Source: VAZQ01 sp035293945 (GTDB lineage: Bacteria; Pseudomonadota; Alphaproteobacteria; Rhizobiales; Xanthobacteraceae). From it: a DNA stretch of 64,000 nucleotides. This document shows positions 25,524-33,345 of this stretch, piece by piece. Position 1 is the first letter of the stretch, and each line of letters starts with the position of its first letter. A program made the position numbers and the translations under genes. Below the pieces are notes generated by a model, which made no database searches, had not been told where the DNA came from, and saw only the letters and a program-made list of their open reading frames with translations. The stretch is taken from positions 1-64,000 of the forward strand of contig DATGLV010000010.1 of assembly GCA_035293945.1 (NCBI GenBank), read 5' to 3'.

Positions 25524-25931
25524 ATGCGCGGCATCACCGATATTCTTTCCGATCTCGTCGACCAATCGAGCACTCTACTGCGAAAGGAAGCCGCCCTTGC
25601 CCGTGCTGAAGTATCCGAAAAGGTCACCGGGGTCGCGGCGGGATTGGGCCTGATCATAGGAGGGGCGGTCCTGCTCATTCCGGCGCTGGTCATTCTTTTG
25701 CAAGCCGGCGTGTCAGCGCTCATCGACAATCACATTCTGGCGCAGCCATGGTCGCAGCTGCTGGTCGGCGGCGTAGTCCTGCTGATCGGGCTGATCCTGC
25801 TTCTGATCGGAATGAGCCGGCTGAGGGCCGAGAACCTCGTGCCCGACAGGACCATCCATCAAATTCGACGCGACGTATCCGTCGCCAAACAGCAAACGAG
25901 GCCCCTCCATGACCAACAGCGCGCAGCTTGA
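25524..25931 (+). CDS. Phage-holin superfamily III / DUF1469 membrane protein
   Basis: This 135-residue protein opens with an amphipathic helix 'LSDLVDQSSTLLRKEAALARAEVSEK', then two membrane spans ('GLGLIIGGAVLLIPALVILLQAGV' and 'QLLVGGVVLLIGLILLLIGM') and a basic tail. This is the DUF1469 pattern (called phage holin superfamily III in databases), which in proteobacteria is a chromosomal stress/envelope protein rather than a phage gene. No phage genes are nearby. Its end overlaps the DUF3618 gene by 23 bases, which supports one transcript. Confidence 0.88.
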   Translation: MRGITDILSDLVDQSSTLLRKEAALARAEVSEKVTGVAAGLGLIIGGAVLLIPALVILLQAGVSALIDNHILAQPWSQLLVGGVVLLIGLILLLIGMSRLRAENLVPDRTIHQIRRDVSVAKQQTRPLHDQQRAA

Positions 25932-26751
25932 ACGCGAGGCCGAGCAGACCCGGTCGCAGTTGGCGCAGACCTTGGATGAGCTGCGTGAGCGGATCACGCC
26001 CGGCCAGCTCATGGATCAGGTCGTCGATTACGCCAGGGATAGCGGCGGCGGCGATTTCGCTCGTAATCTTGGCCGTCAGGTGAGCGCCAATCCCGTGCCG
26101 GTTTGTTTAATGGCCGCTGGCATGGCGTGGCTGATGCTGTCTGGTCGCCGCGCTTCCACGCTGGCGCAGGAGACCGGCGCAGCGGTCGAAAGCAGCGTAC
26201 AAGACTTGAATGACCAAGCCCGGCAGGCGGCATCCTCGGTATCGGAAAATGTCTCCTCCGCCTATGCGGCCGGCAAGGAGCAGTTGGCTTCCGCCGGTGA
26301 GGCCGCAAGCCGCACCGGCTCGCGAATTGCACAGGGGACGTCCTCGGCAACGCGGCAGACAGCGCAAGCAACCAAGAATTTTTTGCAATTCTGCGCCGAC
26401 CAGCCGCTGATCCTGGCGGGCTTCGGCCTTGCGCTTGGCGCAGCCCTCGGGGCTTCGTTGCCGGCGACCGAAACTGAAAATCAGCTGATGGGTGAGGGCA
26501 GCGATAAGCTGAAGGGCCGCGCTCAGGAATTCGCCCGAGAGCAATACGCCAAAGGCGAGGAAGCCGCGCAGACTGCCGCGCATGCGGTCAAGGAGACTGC
26601 GCGCGAGGTGGCCGAGGAGGTAACGGAGCCGGCGGCGGAGAAGGAACCGTCCCACGCGGAAGCGTCGTTGGTTCCGGAATCCCGCGGGCGGGAGACTGGC
26701 GGCGCACCGCGGGAGGAAACCGGCGAGCAGCGGCACGCCTTCGTTGAATGA
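25909..26751 (+). CDS. DUF3618 protein
   Basis: This 280-residue protein has the DUF3618 signature at its N-terminus: 'EREAEQTRSQLAQTLDELRERITPGQLMDQVVDYARD'. It then has a short hydrophobic segment (about 65-82), a long Ala/Gln/Ser-rich helical stretch resembling LEA or apolipoprotein-type repeats, a second hydrophobic patch 'FCADQPLILAGFGLALGAALGASL' at about 163-186, and a charged Glu/Lys/Arg tail. Family members co-occur with DUF1469 and YihY. They are probably membrane-associated structural or desiccation/osmotic-stress proteins, though the function is not established. It overlaps both its neighbours (23 and 4 bases). Confidence 0.85.
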   Translation: MTNSAQLEREAEQTRSQLAQTLDELRERITPGQLMDQVVDYARDSGGGDFARNLGRQVSANPVPVCLMAAGMAWLMLSGRRASTLAQETGAAVESSVQDLNDQARQAASSVSENVSSAYAAGKEQLASAGEAASRTGSRIAQGTSSATRQTAQATKNFLQFCADQPLILAGFGLALGAALGASLPATETENQLMGEGSDKLKGRAQEFAREQYAKGEEAAQTAAHAVKETAREVAEEVTEPAAEKEPSHAEASLVPESRGRETGGAPREETGEQRHAFVE

Positions 26752-27851
26752 GGGGGCGAGGCAAAACGCGCCTCGCTTCGGACAGCCTGCCGCCATGGGG
26801 GATGGCGGTGACCGCGCTACTGCTTGCGCTCGGGTTCACGCGCCCACGCTATGCGGTGCCAAGTTACGGCGCGAGGCGACAAGGTGTCGACGAGCCAAGC
26901 GGCGAGGGCGGGCGAGGGCGATCGGCCGAAACGCCTAGTCAAATTCCGCCGCGTGGTTGGAAAGACGTCCTGTTGCGCGTCTATCAAAAGATCGGCGACG
27001 ACCGCGTGATGCTGCTGGCCGCGGGCATCACGTTCTATTCGCTGCTTGCGATCTTTCCGGCGATTGCGGCGCTCGTCGCCATCTATGGATTCTTCGCTGA
27101 CCCGGCCAGCATCGCGACGCATCTGGACAGCGTTTCCGACATTCTCCCGGGCGGTGCGATCGACGTCATCCGCGATCAGATGAACCGCGTGGCAGCGCAA
27201 GGTAAGGGCACGCTCGGCGCGACGTTCATTGTCGGCCTCGTGGTGTCGCTATGGAGCGCCAACGCGGCGGTGAAATCGATGTTCGACGCGTTGAACCTCG
27301 TCTATGGCGAGCGCGAGAAACGTGGATTCGTGTGGCTCAATCTCGTATCGCTCGCCTTCACCTGCGCCGGCATCCTCTTTGTGCTGCTCGCGAGCGGAGC
27401 CACGATCGTGCTCCCGGTGCTGCTCGGATATCTGGGATCGGCGGGTGAAATCGCGCTCCTGATCGAAGTCCTGCGCTGGCCGGTGCTGCTCGCGATCATC
27501 GGCATCGCGCTGGCGCTGCTTTACCGCTACGGGCCAAGCCGCGAGCGGGCCCGCTGGCGCTGGATCAGCTGGGGCAGCGCATTTGCGGCCGCAGGTTGGC
27601 TCGCAGCTTCGTTGCTCTTCGCCTGGTACACGGCGAATTTCGGCACCTACAATAAGACCTATGGGACGCTCGGCGCTGTGATCGGCTTCATGGTATGGAT
27701 CTGGATCTCCGCCGTGGTCATCCTTGTCGGCGCCGAGCTCGACGCCGAGATGGAACATCAGACTGCACGCGACACCACCACCGGGGCGCCCAAGCGGCTC
27801 GGGTCTCGCGGCGCACGGGTGGCCGACACGGTCGGCGCGCCGCAGGATTGA
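26748..27851 (+). CDS. YihY/BrkB-family inner-membrane protein
   Basis: This 367-residue protein starts in the ATGA overlap with DUF3618. After a poorly conserved 65-residue N-terminus comes the YihY/BrkB core: 'DDRVMLLAAGITFYSLLAIFPAIAALVAIYGFF', 'GLVVSLWSANAAVKSMFDALNLVYGE', 'RWISWGSAFAAAGWLAASLLFAWYTANFGTYNKTYGTLGAVIGFMVWIWISA' broken over spans 5-6, and 'LVGAELDAEME'. Six membrane spans are expected. YihY proteins were once misnamed RNase BN; they are inner-membrane proteins of uncertain role, perhaps in lipid transport or envelope maintenance. Its place in a stress operon fits that. Confidence 0.9.
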   Translation: MRGRGKTRLASDSLPPWGMAVTALLLALGFTRPRYAVPSYGARRQGVDEPSGEGGRGRSAETPSQIPPRGWKDVLLRVYQKIGDDRVMLLAAGITFYSLLAIFPAIAALVAIYGFFADPASIATHLDSVSDILPGGAIDVIRDQMNRVAAQGKGTLGATFIVGLVVSLWSANAAVKSMFDALNLVYGEREKRGFVWLNLVSLAFTCAGILFVLLASGATIVLPVLLGYLGSAGEIALLIEVLRWPVLLAIIGIALALLYRYGPSRERARWRWISWGSAFAAAGWLAASLLFAWYTANFGTYNKTYGTLGAVIGFMVWIWISAVVILVGAELDAEMEHQTARDTTTGAPKRLGSRGARVADTVGAPQD

Positions 27852-27897
27852 CTGGCGCCGAGAGACGCCGGCACTCGCGATATCCGGGTTTGACCGG

Positions 27898-28092
27898 CTA
27901 ACCGCCTGCGACCAGATCCGCCACGACCTCCCACCGGAGCTGCCGACAAAGCCTTCTGAGAGCACTCACGTCCTTTCCTCGAAAGATGATGAACTCCTCC
28001 GGCTCATACGCGATGACGAAGTCATCGCCATCGCGCCTGATCGACACCCTTCGGCCGGGTCCGCTCCGGAAGGTTGCGCCGTCGTCTGACAT
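27898..28092 (-). CDS. Small conserved hypothetical protein
   Basis: This 64-residue protein starts 'MSDDGATFRSGPG' and contains 'RRVSIRRDGDDFVIAYEPEEFIIFRGKDVSALRRLCRQLRWEVVADL'. The alternation of charged and hydrophobic residues gives three beta-strands and a helix. It has no membrane span or signal. I do not recognise the family, though small proteins with this pattern occur widely in Bradyrhizobium-like genomes. It converges on the YihY gene with 46 bases between. GCGGAGGAAAACGA just ahead of the ATG contains a good ribosome site, which is why the shorter start (28092 rather than 28113) is chosen. Confidence 0.65.
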   Translation of the reverse strand: MSDDGATFRSGPGRRVSIRRDGDDFVIAYEPEEFIIFRGKDVSALRRLCRQLRWEVVADLVAGG

Positions 28093-28220
28093 TTCGTTTT
28101 CCTCCGCGACCATACTAAAACCAACGGGGCCAGCGATCTAAAAGCGGTTCCCGGTCGAATTGATCCACTTCAGCGTCATTGCCGGGCTTGTTGCGAAAAA
28201 GATGGACCTGCGGGTCATCA

Positions 28221-28248
28221 GGGCGTCTTACGCCCGTCTTCGACGGGC
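28221..28248. promoter_or_regulatory. Two overlapping, mutually exclusive hairpins
   Basis: GGGCGT-CTT-ACGCCC (28221-28235) and GCCCGTC-TTC-GACGGGC (28232-28248) are both perfect and share the middle GCCC arm, so only one can form at a time. They lie in the 292-base divergent gap between the small gene and the MFS gene, 158 bases ahead of the MFS start. No T-run follows. A switching mRNA leader or an operator pair is possible. The rest of the gap shows nothing else. Confidence 0.35.
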
Positions 28249-28405
28249 TATGGCCGCAGGTGACGACTGGAGTGAGTCTTTCGATCGGAACATGCGCTAG
28301 CAAGGATGAACCTCTGGCGTGAGGCGGCCAGCACCGGCGTGTCCTCGTTTCGCGGAACCGCGGTCTGGGCGGAGAGTTCAGCCTTGATCCTGGCGCGGAG
28401 TCCAT

Positions 28406-29878
28406 ATGTCATCGTCAGCTTTCCGACACGCGCCTCCTTTGCCCGAAACCGCCCCTCGCATCGTCACTTCGACCGACATTCCGGCGCGCCTTGACCGCCT
28501 GCCGTGGAGCCGCTTCCACATGCTGATCATCGTTGCGCTCGGAGTGACCTGGATTCTGGATGGCCTCGAGGTCACCATCGTGGGGGCGATCGGTCCGGTG
28601 CTGCAGAGCCTGCAGACATTGGGATTGAAGGCCGAGGAGGTCGGCGCGGCCGGCTCCGCCTACGTGGCCGGTGCCGTGCTGGGCGCGCTGCTGTTCGGCT
28701 GGCTGACCGACCGCTTCGGCCGCCGCTTGGTCTTCTACATCACACTCGCGATCTACCTCATCGGCGTGCTGCTCACGGCCCTGTCCTTCAGCGCCGTGAG
28801 CTTCGCGCTTTGCCGCTCGCTGACCGGCCTTGGCATCGGTGGTGAATACGCGGCGATCAATTCCGCAATCGACGAGCTCATCCCGGCGCGCTATCGCGGC
28901 CGCGTTGATCTCATTGTTAACGGCAGCTTCTGGCTCGGCGCTGCGGCCGGCTCGGCCGCTTCGCTGCTGTTTCTCGATCCCAGCATCGTGGCGCCCGATC
29001 TCGGCTGGCGGCTCGGTTTCGCAGTCGGCGGTACGCTCGGCCTCGGCATCCTGCTGCTCCGGCGCCACGTTCCGGAGAGCCCGCGTTGGCTTGTCACTCA
29101 TTGCCGGACCCAGGAAGCCGATTCAACGATCGCCGATATCGAGCGCCGCGCCAGCCAAGACACGGGGCGCCCGCTTGCGCCGCCGCAGGATCGCCTCGAG
29201 GTTCATCCACGCCGCAATTTCGGCCTTCGCCTCGTGTTCGGCGCCATGCTCGGCAAGTACCGGAGCCGGAGTGTGGTCGCGCTCGCCCTCATGGTGGCGC
29301 AGGCGTTCCTGTTCAACGCCGTATTTTTTTCTTACGGGCTGGTGCTCGCGAAGTTTCATGGCGTTTCCGAGGGGCGTACGGGCCTGTTTCTGATGACGCT
29401 CGCCTTGAGCAATTTCCTTGGACCGTTCCTTCTCGGTCCGCTGTTCGACACCGTGGGGCGCCGCGTAATGATCACCGCAACCTATGCGGTGGGCGGCCTG
29501 TTGCTGGTCGCGACTGCGATCGCGTTTGGCCTCGACCTGTTTACCGCCTGGACGCAGACGTTCGCCTGGATGGCGATCTTCTTCTTCGCGTCGGCGGCGG
29601 CGAGCTCCGCCTATCTGACCGCAAGCGAGGTCTTTCCTTTGGAGACACGGGCACTCGCCATCGCGGTCTTCTACGCCGTCGGGACCGCCATCGGCGGCAC
29701 CGCCGCACCGCTCATTTTCGGCTATCTGGTCGGCACCGGCCGGCCCTGGGCGCTCGCGGGCGGCTATATCTTCGCCGCGATCCTCATGCTGATCGCAGCC
29801 GCCGTGGAGGCGGTGCTCGGCATTGACGCCGAGATGCGGTCGCTGGAAAGCATCGCCGATCCGCTGTCGAGCGAATAG
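28406..29878 (+). CDS. MFS transporter, metabolite/sugar porter type
   Basis: This 490-residue inner-membrane carrier has 12 spans and a hydrophilic mid-loop (about 225-275). Motif A is intact, 'GWLTDRFGRRLVFYI', and after the fourth span comes 'GLGIGGEYAAINSAIDELIPARYRGRVD', the pattern of the metabolite:H+ symporter/sugar porter group (for example aromatic acid, shikimate or niacin carriers). In the C-terminal half, 'PLFDTVGRRVMI' repeats motif A and 'ASEVFPLETRALAIAVFYAVGTAIGG' is a typical sugar-porter signature. It probably imports an organic acid with protons and may feed the amidohydrolase gene 271 bases downstream. Confidence 0.87.
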   Translation: MSSSAFRHAPPLPETAPRIVTSTDIPARLDRLPWSRFHMLIIVALGVTWILDGLEVTIVGAIGPVLQSLQTLGLKAEEVGAAGSAYVAGAVLGALLFGWLTDRFGRRLVFYITLAIYLIGVLLTALSFSAVSFALCRSLTGLGIGGEYAAINSAIDELIPARYRGRVDLIVNGSFWLGAAAGSAASLLFLDPSIVAPDLGWRLGFAVGGTLGLGILLLRRHVPESPRWLVTHCRTQEADSTIADIERRASQDTGRPLAPPQDRLEVHPRRNFGLRLVFGAMLGKYRSRSVVALALMVAQAFLFNAVFFSYGLVLAKFHGVSEGRTGLFLMTLALSNFLGPFLLGPLFDTVGRRVMITATYAVGGLLLVATAIAFGLDLFTAWTQTFAWMAIFFFASAAASSAYLTASEVFPLETRALAIAVFYAVGTAIGGTAAPLIFGYLVGTGRPWALAGGYIFAAILMLIAAAVEAVLGIDAEMRSLESIADPLSSE

Positions 29879-29921
29879 CGACCGGGCCTTACCTCGGCGA
29901 TGATCTGCCTAATTACGGGCG

Positions 29922-30014
29922 CTCGCCGACTGCCCAAATCTGTATATGAAGACAACCTCGGTGCCCGTATAGTCCATCGGGCCTTATTCCTATGCGAACC
30001 TCCATGATGCGTTG
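29922..30014 (+). pseudogene. Short remnant of an amidohydrolase gene
   Basis: These 93 bases translate as LADCPNLYMKTTSVPV, a TAG stop, then SIGPYSYANLHDAL. They align without gaps to codons 177-207 of the intact amidohydrolase at 33346-34161, which reads LADCPNLYVKTTSVPL, then YSSEPYPYANLHDAL. About 74 of 93 bases agree and most differences are at third codon positions, so this was once coding. Similarity stops on both sides. It lies in the 271-base gap between the MFS gene and the 543-residue amidohydrolase, where nothing else is recognised. Confidence 0.85.
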
Positions 30015-30149
30015 CTGCTGTTTCACACATTGGCGTGCACAACTTCCGTTTTCTGCTGCCCTCGTCAGCTATTCTGAAGTCAAGACCCGCCGCTTGCGTG
30101 GTGCGCCGCCGCAAAGAAAGCCCCGGGCGATTCTCCTGGGACAGGACAA

Positions 30150-31781
30150 ATGCTGATGCCGGCGCTCGCCATCGAAGGTGGGAGGCTGATCGACGGCACC
30201 GGGCGCGCGCCCATTGAGCGCTCGCTGATCCTGATCGAGAACGGCAGATTCAAATTCGTGGGCCGGATCAGCGAACACCCGGTTCCGCCCGGCGCGACGG
30301 TGCTCGACGTCACCGGCAAGACCGTCCTGCCAGGGTTCATCGACGGTCACGGTCATCTCGAGGATTTCCACGGCGAGACCTACCTCAATCTCGGCATCAC
30401 CACCTGCGTGACGATCGAAATTTACCAGGACGGGCCATGGACACTGGCGCAAAAGCGCGGAACCGATCTCGGCAAGATCAGGGGGCCGCGCATCTGGACC
30501 TCGGGCCGCGCCATCGGGGGTAGTCGTACCGCCACCGATGCACCAAGCGCACGCGCGGTGCGCGGCAATATCGTGGTCACGACCGCGGAAGAGACGCGGA
30601 ACGCGGTCCGCCGCAAGAAGGATCTCGGCTACGATCTCATCAAGCTCAATGAGTTCCTGCCTTTTGATCTGGTGAGCGTCGCTTGCGAGGAGGCGCATCG
30701 GTTGGGCCTGCCGGTCACCGCACATAGCTGGGATGCGATTGCGGCCGCCGAGGCCGGCGTCGATGCGATCGAGCACATCTGGTCGGTTGGGTATAGCTCG
30801 ATCCTCGACAGCCAGCGCCGGCGCGAGCTCGCCGAGCAGCGGCTCGCCGGCAACATCGATCAGGAGCTCGCCGGCTCTTATTATGAGCCTGAGAATTTTG
30901 CTCCGGTCATTGACGCGATGGTAGCGCGTGGCGTCGCCTGGACGCCGACCATCGCCAAATGGCTGCGCCCGCTGTCGCCGAGCGCGCAGCGCTTCCGGGC
31001 AAGAGAAGACGAAATCCTCAATGATCCGAATGCCGATCTGCCGGCCGCCGTGCGCGCGGTCACGGAGAATTCCTATGACAAGCTCAATCGGCGCTACCGG
31101 CCCGAGCAGCTCGCGCGCGCCAAGATCGGCTACGACAAGGCAAATGAGTTCATCCGCCGGTTCGTTGCAGCCGGCGGTCTGCTCAAGGAAGGCTCTGACC
31201 CGCCGCGCGGCATGGCGGCTCTCTTGATGCACCAGGCGCTGGTGATGGACGTGGAGGCCGGCGTTGCGCCGATGACCGCAATTCAGTCAGCCACGCTCAA
31301 TGTCGCCAAGGCATTCAAGCAGGAGAAGGATTACGGCAGCGTAGAGCCCGGCAAGGTTGCCGATCTCTCCATCATCGAAGGCGATCCGCTTGCGGACATC
31401 TGGGCGACCCAGAACGTGAAGCACGTCGTCATGGATGGACGGATCATCGAAATGGGATTCAGGAGGTACAAGAATCCGATTCCCTCCTTCTATTCCTACC
31501 AGACATTGCCGCCGGACCTTGAGCTGTCGCCGCTGCTGCTTACGCAAGGCGCGGGCCCGACGCGCTTGAGCGTGCGCGGTCGGGGTATGTGGCCGTTCCA
31601 CAAGGTCACGCTGAACGGGCGGGAGCTGCCGACACGCTATGTTTCGAGCAGCGAGCTCGAGGCCACCATCGCGAGCGAGGCGATTGCACGGCCGGGCACC
31701 TACATCGTCACCGTGCGCAGCGAAGGCGAGCCCTTAGCTGAATCGCACCGAGCCCATCTCGTGGTCGGCTTCCGGGATTAA
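30150..31781 (+). CDS. Amidohydrolase-family metal-dependent hydrolase
   Basis: This 543-residue protein has an N-terminal beta-sandwich, the metal motif 'GFIDGHGHL' (H67 and H69), and later 'VTAHSWDAIAAAEAGVDAIEHIW' with two further histidine ligands. 'EGSDPPRG' carries the catalytic Asp, and the usual tail 'GSVEPGKVADLSIIEGDPLADIW' follows. This is the imidazolonepropionase/prolidase-like branch of the amidohydrolase superfamily. An extra C-terminal domain of about 90 residues ('LSVRGRGMWPFHKVTLNGRELP') looks like a beta-sandwich not found in most members. No signal peptide is seen, so it is cytoplasmic. It probably hydrolyses an amide, peptide or lactam. GGGACAGGACAA precedes the ATG. Confidence 0.85.
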   Translation: MLMPALAIEGGRLIDGTGRAPIERSLILIENGRFKFVGRISEHPVPPGATVLDVTGKTVLPGFIDGHGHLEDFHGETYLNLGITTCVTIEIYQDGPWTLAQKRGTDLGKIRGPRIWTSGRAIGGSRTATDAPSARAVRGNIVVTTAEETRNAVRRKKDLGYDLIKLNEFLPFDLVSVACEEAHRLGLPVTAHSWDAIAAAEAGVDAIEHIWSVGYSSILDSQRRRELAEQRLAGNIDQELAGSYYEPENFAPVIDAMVARGVAWTPTIAKWLRPLSPSAQRFRAREDEILNDPNADLPAAVRAVTENSYDKLNRRYRPEQLARAKIGYDKANEFIRRFVAAGGLLKEGSDPPRGMAALLMHQALVMDVEAGVAPMTAIQSATLNVAKAFKQEKDYGSVEPGKVADLSIIEGDPLADIWATQNVKHVVMDGRIIEMGFRRYKNPIPSFYSYQTLPPDLELSPLLLTQGAGPTRLSVRGRGMWPFHKVTLNGRELPTRYVSSSELEATIASEAIARPGTYIVTVRSEGEPLAESHRAHLVVGFRD

Positions 31782-31793
31782 GTCCGATTGCCG

Positions 31794-32846
31794 CTATCCG
31801 CCGGGACTGTCGAGCTCGCGCAGCCGGTCGACCACGCCCGAAGGCGATGCGTAGGCGCGGGCGATCACCGCCTGCAGCTCCTCGCCGCTGCGCGGCGAAT
31901 TCACCACCAGGCCGCTGCTCACAGCCGCGGCCTTGAAGTCGGGATCGGCAAAGACGTCGGCCAAGGCCTTGCGTACGGCAGCCAGCCGGTCAGCGGGAAC
32001 ACCCGGCGGCATCACCAGCGGCCGACCGAGCGCCGTCGGCGCCAGTGCCGCCTCCATCAAAAGCTTATCGTCCGGATTGGTGATCAGGTCAGGCGCGTAG
32101 GGTACGTCGGGCAGCTCCTTGAGCGGCTCCGGACCATATTGCAGGATAGCCCTGGCGAGATGCTGCGGAAGCCAGGTGGGCCGCGTCGAGGTGAGCGCGC
32201 TGTAGAAGATGCTGGGCGAGCCATCGACCTCGCCACGTTCCATCGCCAGGAGCGAATCGTTCAAACCGGCATAGCCGTTGACGATCTTCATCCTGGTGCC
32301 CAGCGTTGTATTCAAGAGGCGCGAGTAGAAGGCCTGGGTGGAGTGCGTGCCGGACGCGCCCATGGTGGTGACGCGAGCCTTAAGGTCGGCAATCGAGCTC
32401 ACCGGCACCGTGTGCCAGACCAGCACCAGTCCGACCTCGATGCTCGGCGTGCCGAGCCATCCGAACCGGGTCGCATCGTAGCGTGCTTCCTTGGTGCCAA
32501 ACAAAGGAGCGAGCGGCGTGCTGTTCTCGACCAAGCCGATCACGCTGCCGTCCTTCTCGGCGGTGTTGTACAGGTAGTTGGTGGCGATCATGCCGCCTGC
32601 GCCCGGCATATTCCTGACCACGACGGCCGGAGCGCCCGGAATGTGCTTGCCGAGAAAGCGCGCGATCGCGCGCGCGAGCGAGTCGTAACCTCCGCCCGCG
32701 CTGCCGCCGACCACCATGGTGATCGTCCGACCGGTGTAAAATTCAGCCGCGGGCGCAGTCGGCCCCGGCTGCGCGCGCAGCGAGGAAGCCGGCAAGCTCG
32801 CCATGAACGAGGCGATCAGCAGCCACCGGCAGCTATAGGGCTTCAC
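31794..32846 (-). CDS. Bug-family tripartite tricarboxylate transporter receptor
   Basis: This periplasmic solute-binding protein of about 350 residues begins with GTG at 32846; AGGAG lies seven bases ahead, and the resulting N-terminus is a clean Sec signal peptide 'VKPYSCRWLLIASFMASLP'. The mature part has the Bug motifs 'GRTITMVVGGSAGGGYDSLARAIARFL' and 'VVVRNMPGAGGMIATNYLYN'. Bug proteins hold carboxylated or amide-type ligands between two lobes. No TctA/TctB membrane genes are nearby, so it is an orphan receptor. It converges on the 543-residue amidohydrolase (12 bases apart), whose substrate it may capture. It belongs to the same subtype as the receptor at 34172-35194. Confidence 0.88.
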   Translation of the reverse strand: MKPYSCRWLLIASFMASLPASSLRAQPGPTAPAAEFYTGRTITMVVGGSAGGGYDSLARAIARFLGKHIPGAPAVVVRNMPGAGGMIATNYLYNTAEKDGSVIGLVENSTPLAPLFGTKEARYDATRFGWLGTPSIEVGLVLVWHTVPVSSIADLKARVTTMGASGTHSTQAFYSRLLNTTLGTRMKIVNGYAGLNDSLLAMERGEVDGSPSIFYSALTSTRPTWLPQHLARAILQYGPEPLKELPDVPYAPDLITNPDDKLLMEAALAPTALGRPLVMPPGVPADRLAAVRKALADVFADPDFKAAAVSSGLVVNSPRSGEELQAVIARAYASPSGVVDRLRELDSPGG

Positions 32847-32901
32847 GACCGTTCTCCTGCCGCGCTCCGCTTTGATCGTGCGGGCGCGTCGATTTAAGAT
32901 C

Positions 32902-33327
32902 ATGCATTCGCGACACGCAACGGCTGCCGAGATGGATGAAAATGCGGATGCACGCGGCGCGCTGACGCCCGTCCTGGAACCAGGCACTGAAAGCGAGCGC
33001 CTCGCCGGCGTGAAATCCTCTCGCTTGCGAGTGGGCGCTTTCAGTCGTGTTGGGCCGTCGGTTGAGGCTTGTGCGCGCGTCCGCGCCTGGACGCGGGCGC
33101 GTTTCGAACTCCCGGATGACGCCACGGTGCTGGTTTCGCAGGTCGCCTGCTCGCGTCCAGGCTGTCCGCCGCTCGAGACCGTCATCGCGTTCTGGAGCGA
33201 GGGCGAGGCGCGCCGGCATTTCAAGATTTTCAAGCCCGTCGGGGCGGTCGTTTTGGACGATTATCCGCCGGCTTGGCTCAAGGATGCGCTTTGCGCCAGC
33301 GATGCTCCGGATTTCGAGTGTTGCTGA
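32902..33327 (+). CDS. Conserved hypothetical protein with CxxxxCPP motif
   Basis: This protein of about 141 residues ends with the well-ordered stretch 'QVACSRPGCPPLETVIAFWSEG', then 'RRHFKIFKPVGAVVLDDYPPAWLKDAL'. I have an impression of similar proteins annotated as hypothetical in Bradyrhizobium relatives, where the same C-x4-C-PP and F-K-I-F-K-P blocks recur; the function is unknown. The two cysteines could bind a metal. The N-terminal 60 residues look poorly conserved and the start is uncertain: ATG 32902 or ATG 32932, neither with a strong ribosome site. It runs just ahead of the amidohydrolase gene (18 bases), so they may be co-transcribed. Confidence 0.65.
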   Translation: MHSRHATAAEMDENADARGALTPVLEPGTESERLAGVKSSRLRVGAFSRVGPSVEACARVRAWTRARFELPDDATVLVSQVACSRPGCPPLETVIAFWSEGEARRHFKIFKPVGAVVLDDYPPAWLKDALCASDAPDFECC

Positions 33328-33345
33328 GGAGTGGCTGGCGCACCC

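Noticed and set aside
25524..25931. Possible prophage, because the DUF1469 family is named phage holin superfamily III
   Set aside because: No lysin, integrase, structural or attachment features nearby; the gene sits in a chromosomal stress operon, as it does in many proteobacteria.
28286..28299. 14-base sequence CGGAACATGCGCTA, also at 35261-35274
   Set aside because: Two copies only, both in GC-rich intergenic edges and in different contexts relative to genes; neither has EcfG spacing to a TT. Treated as chance.
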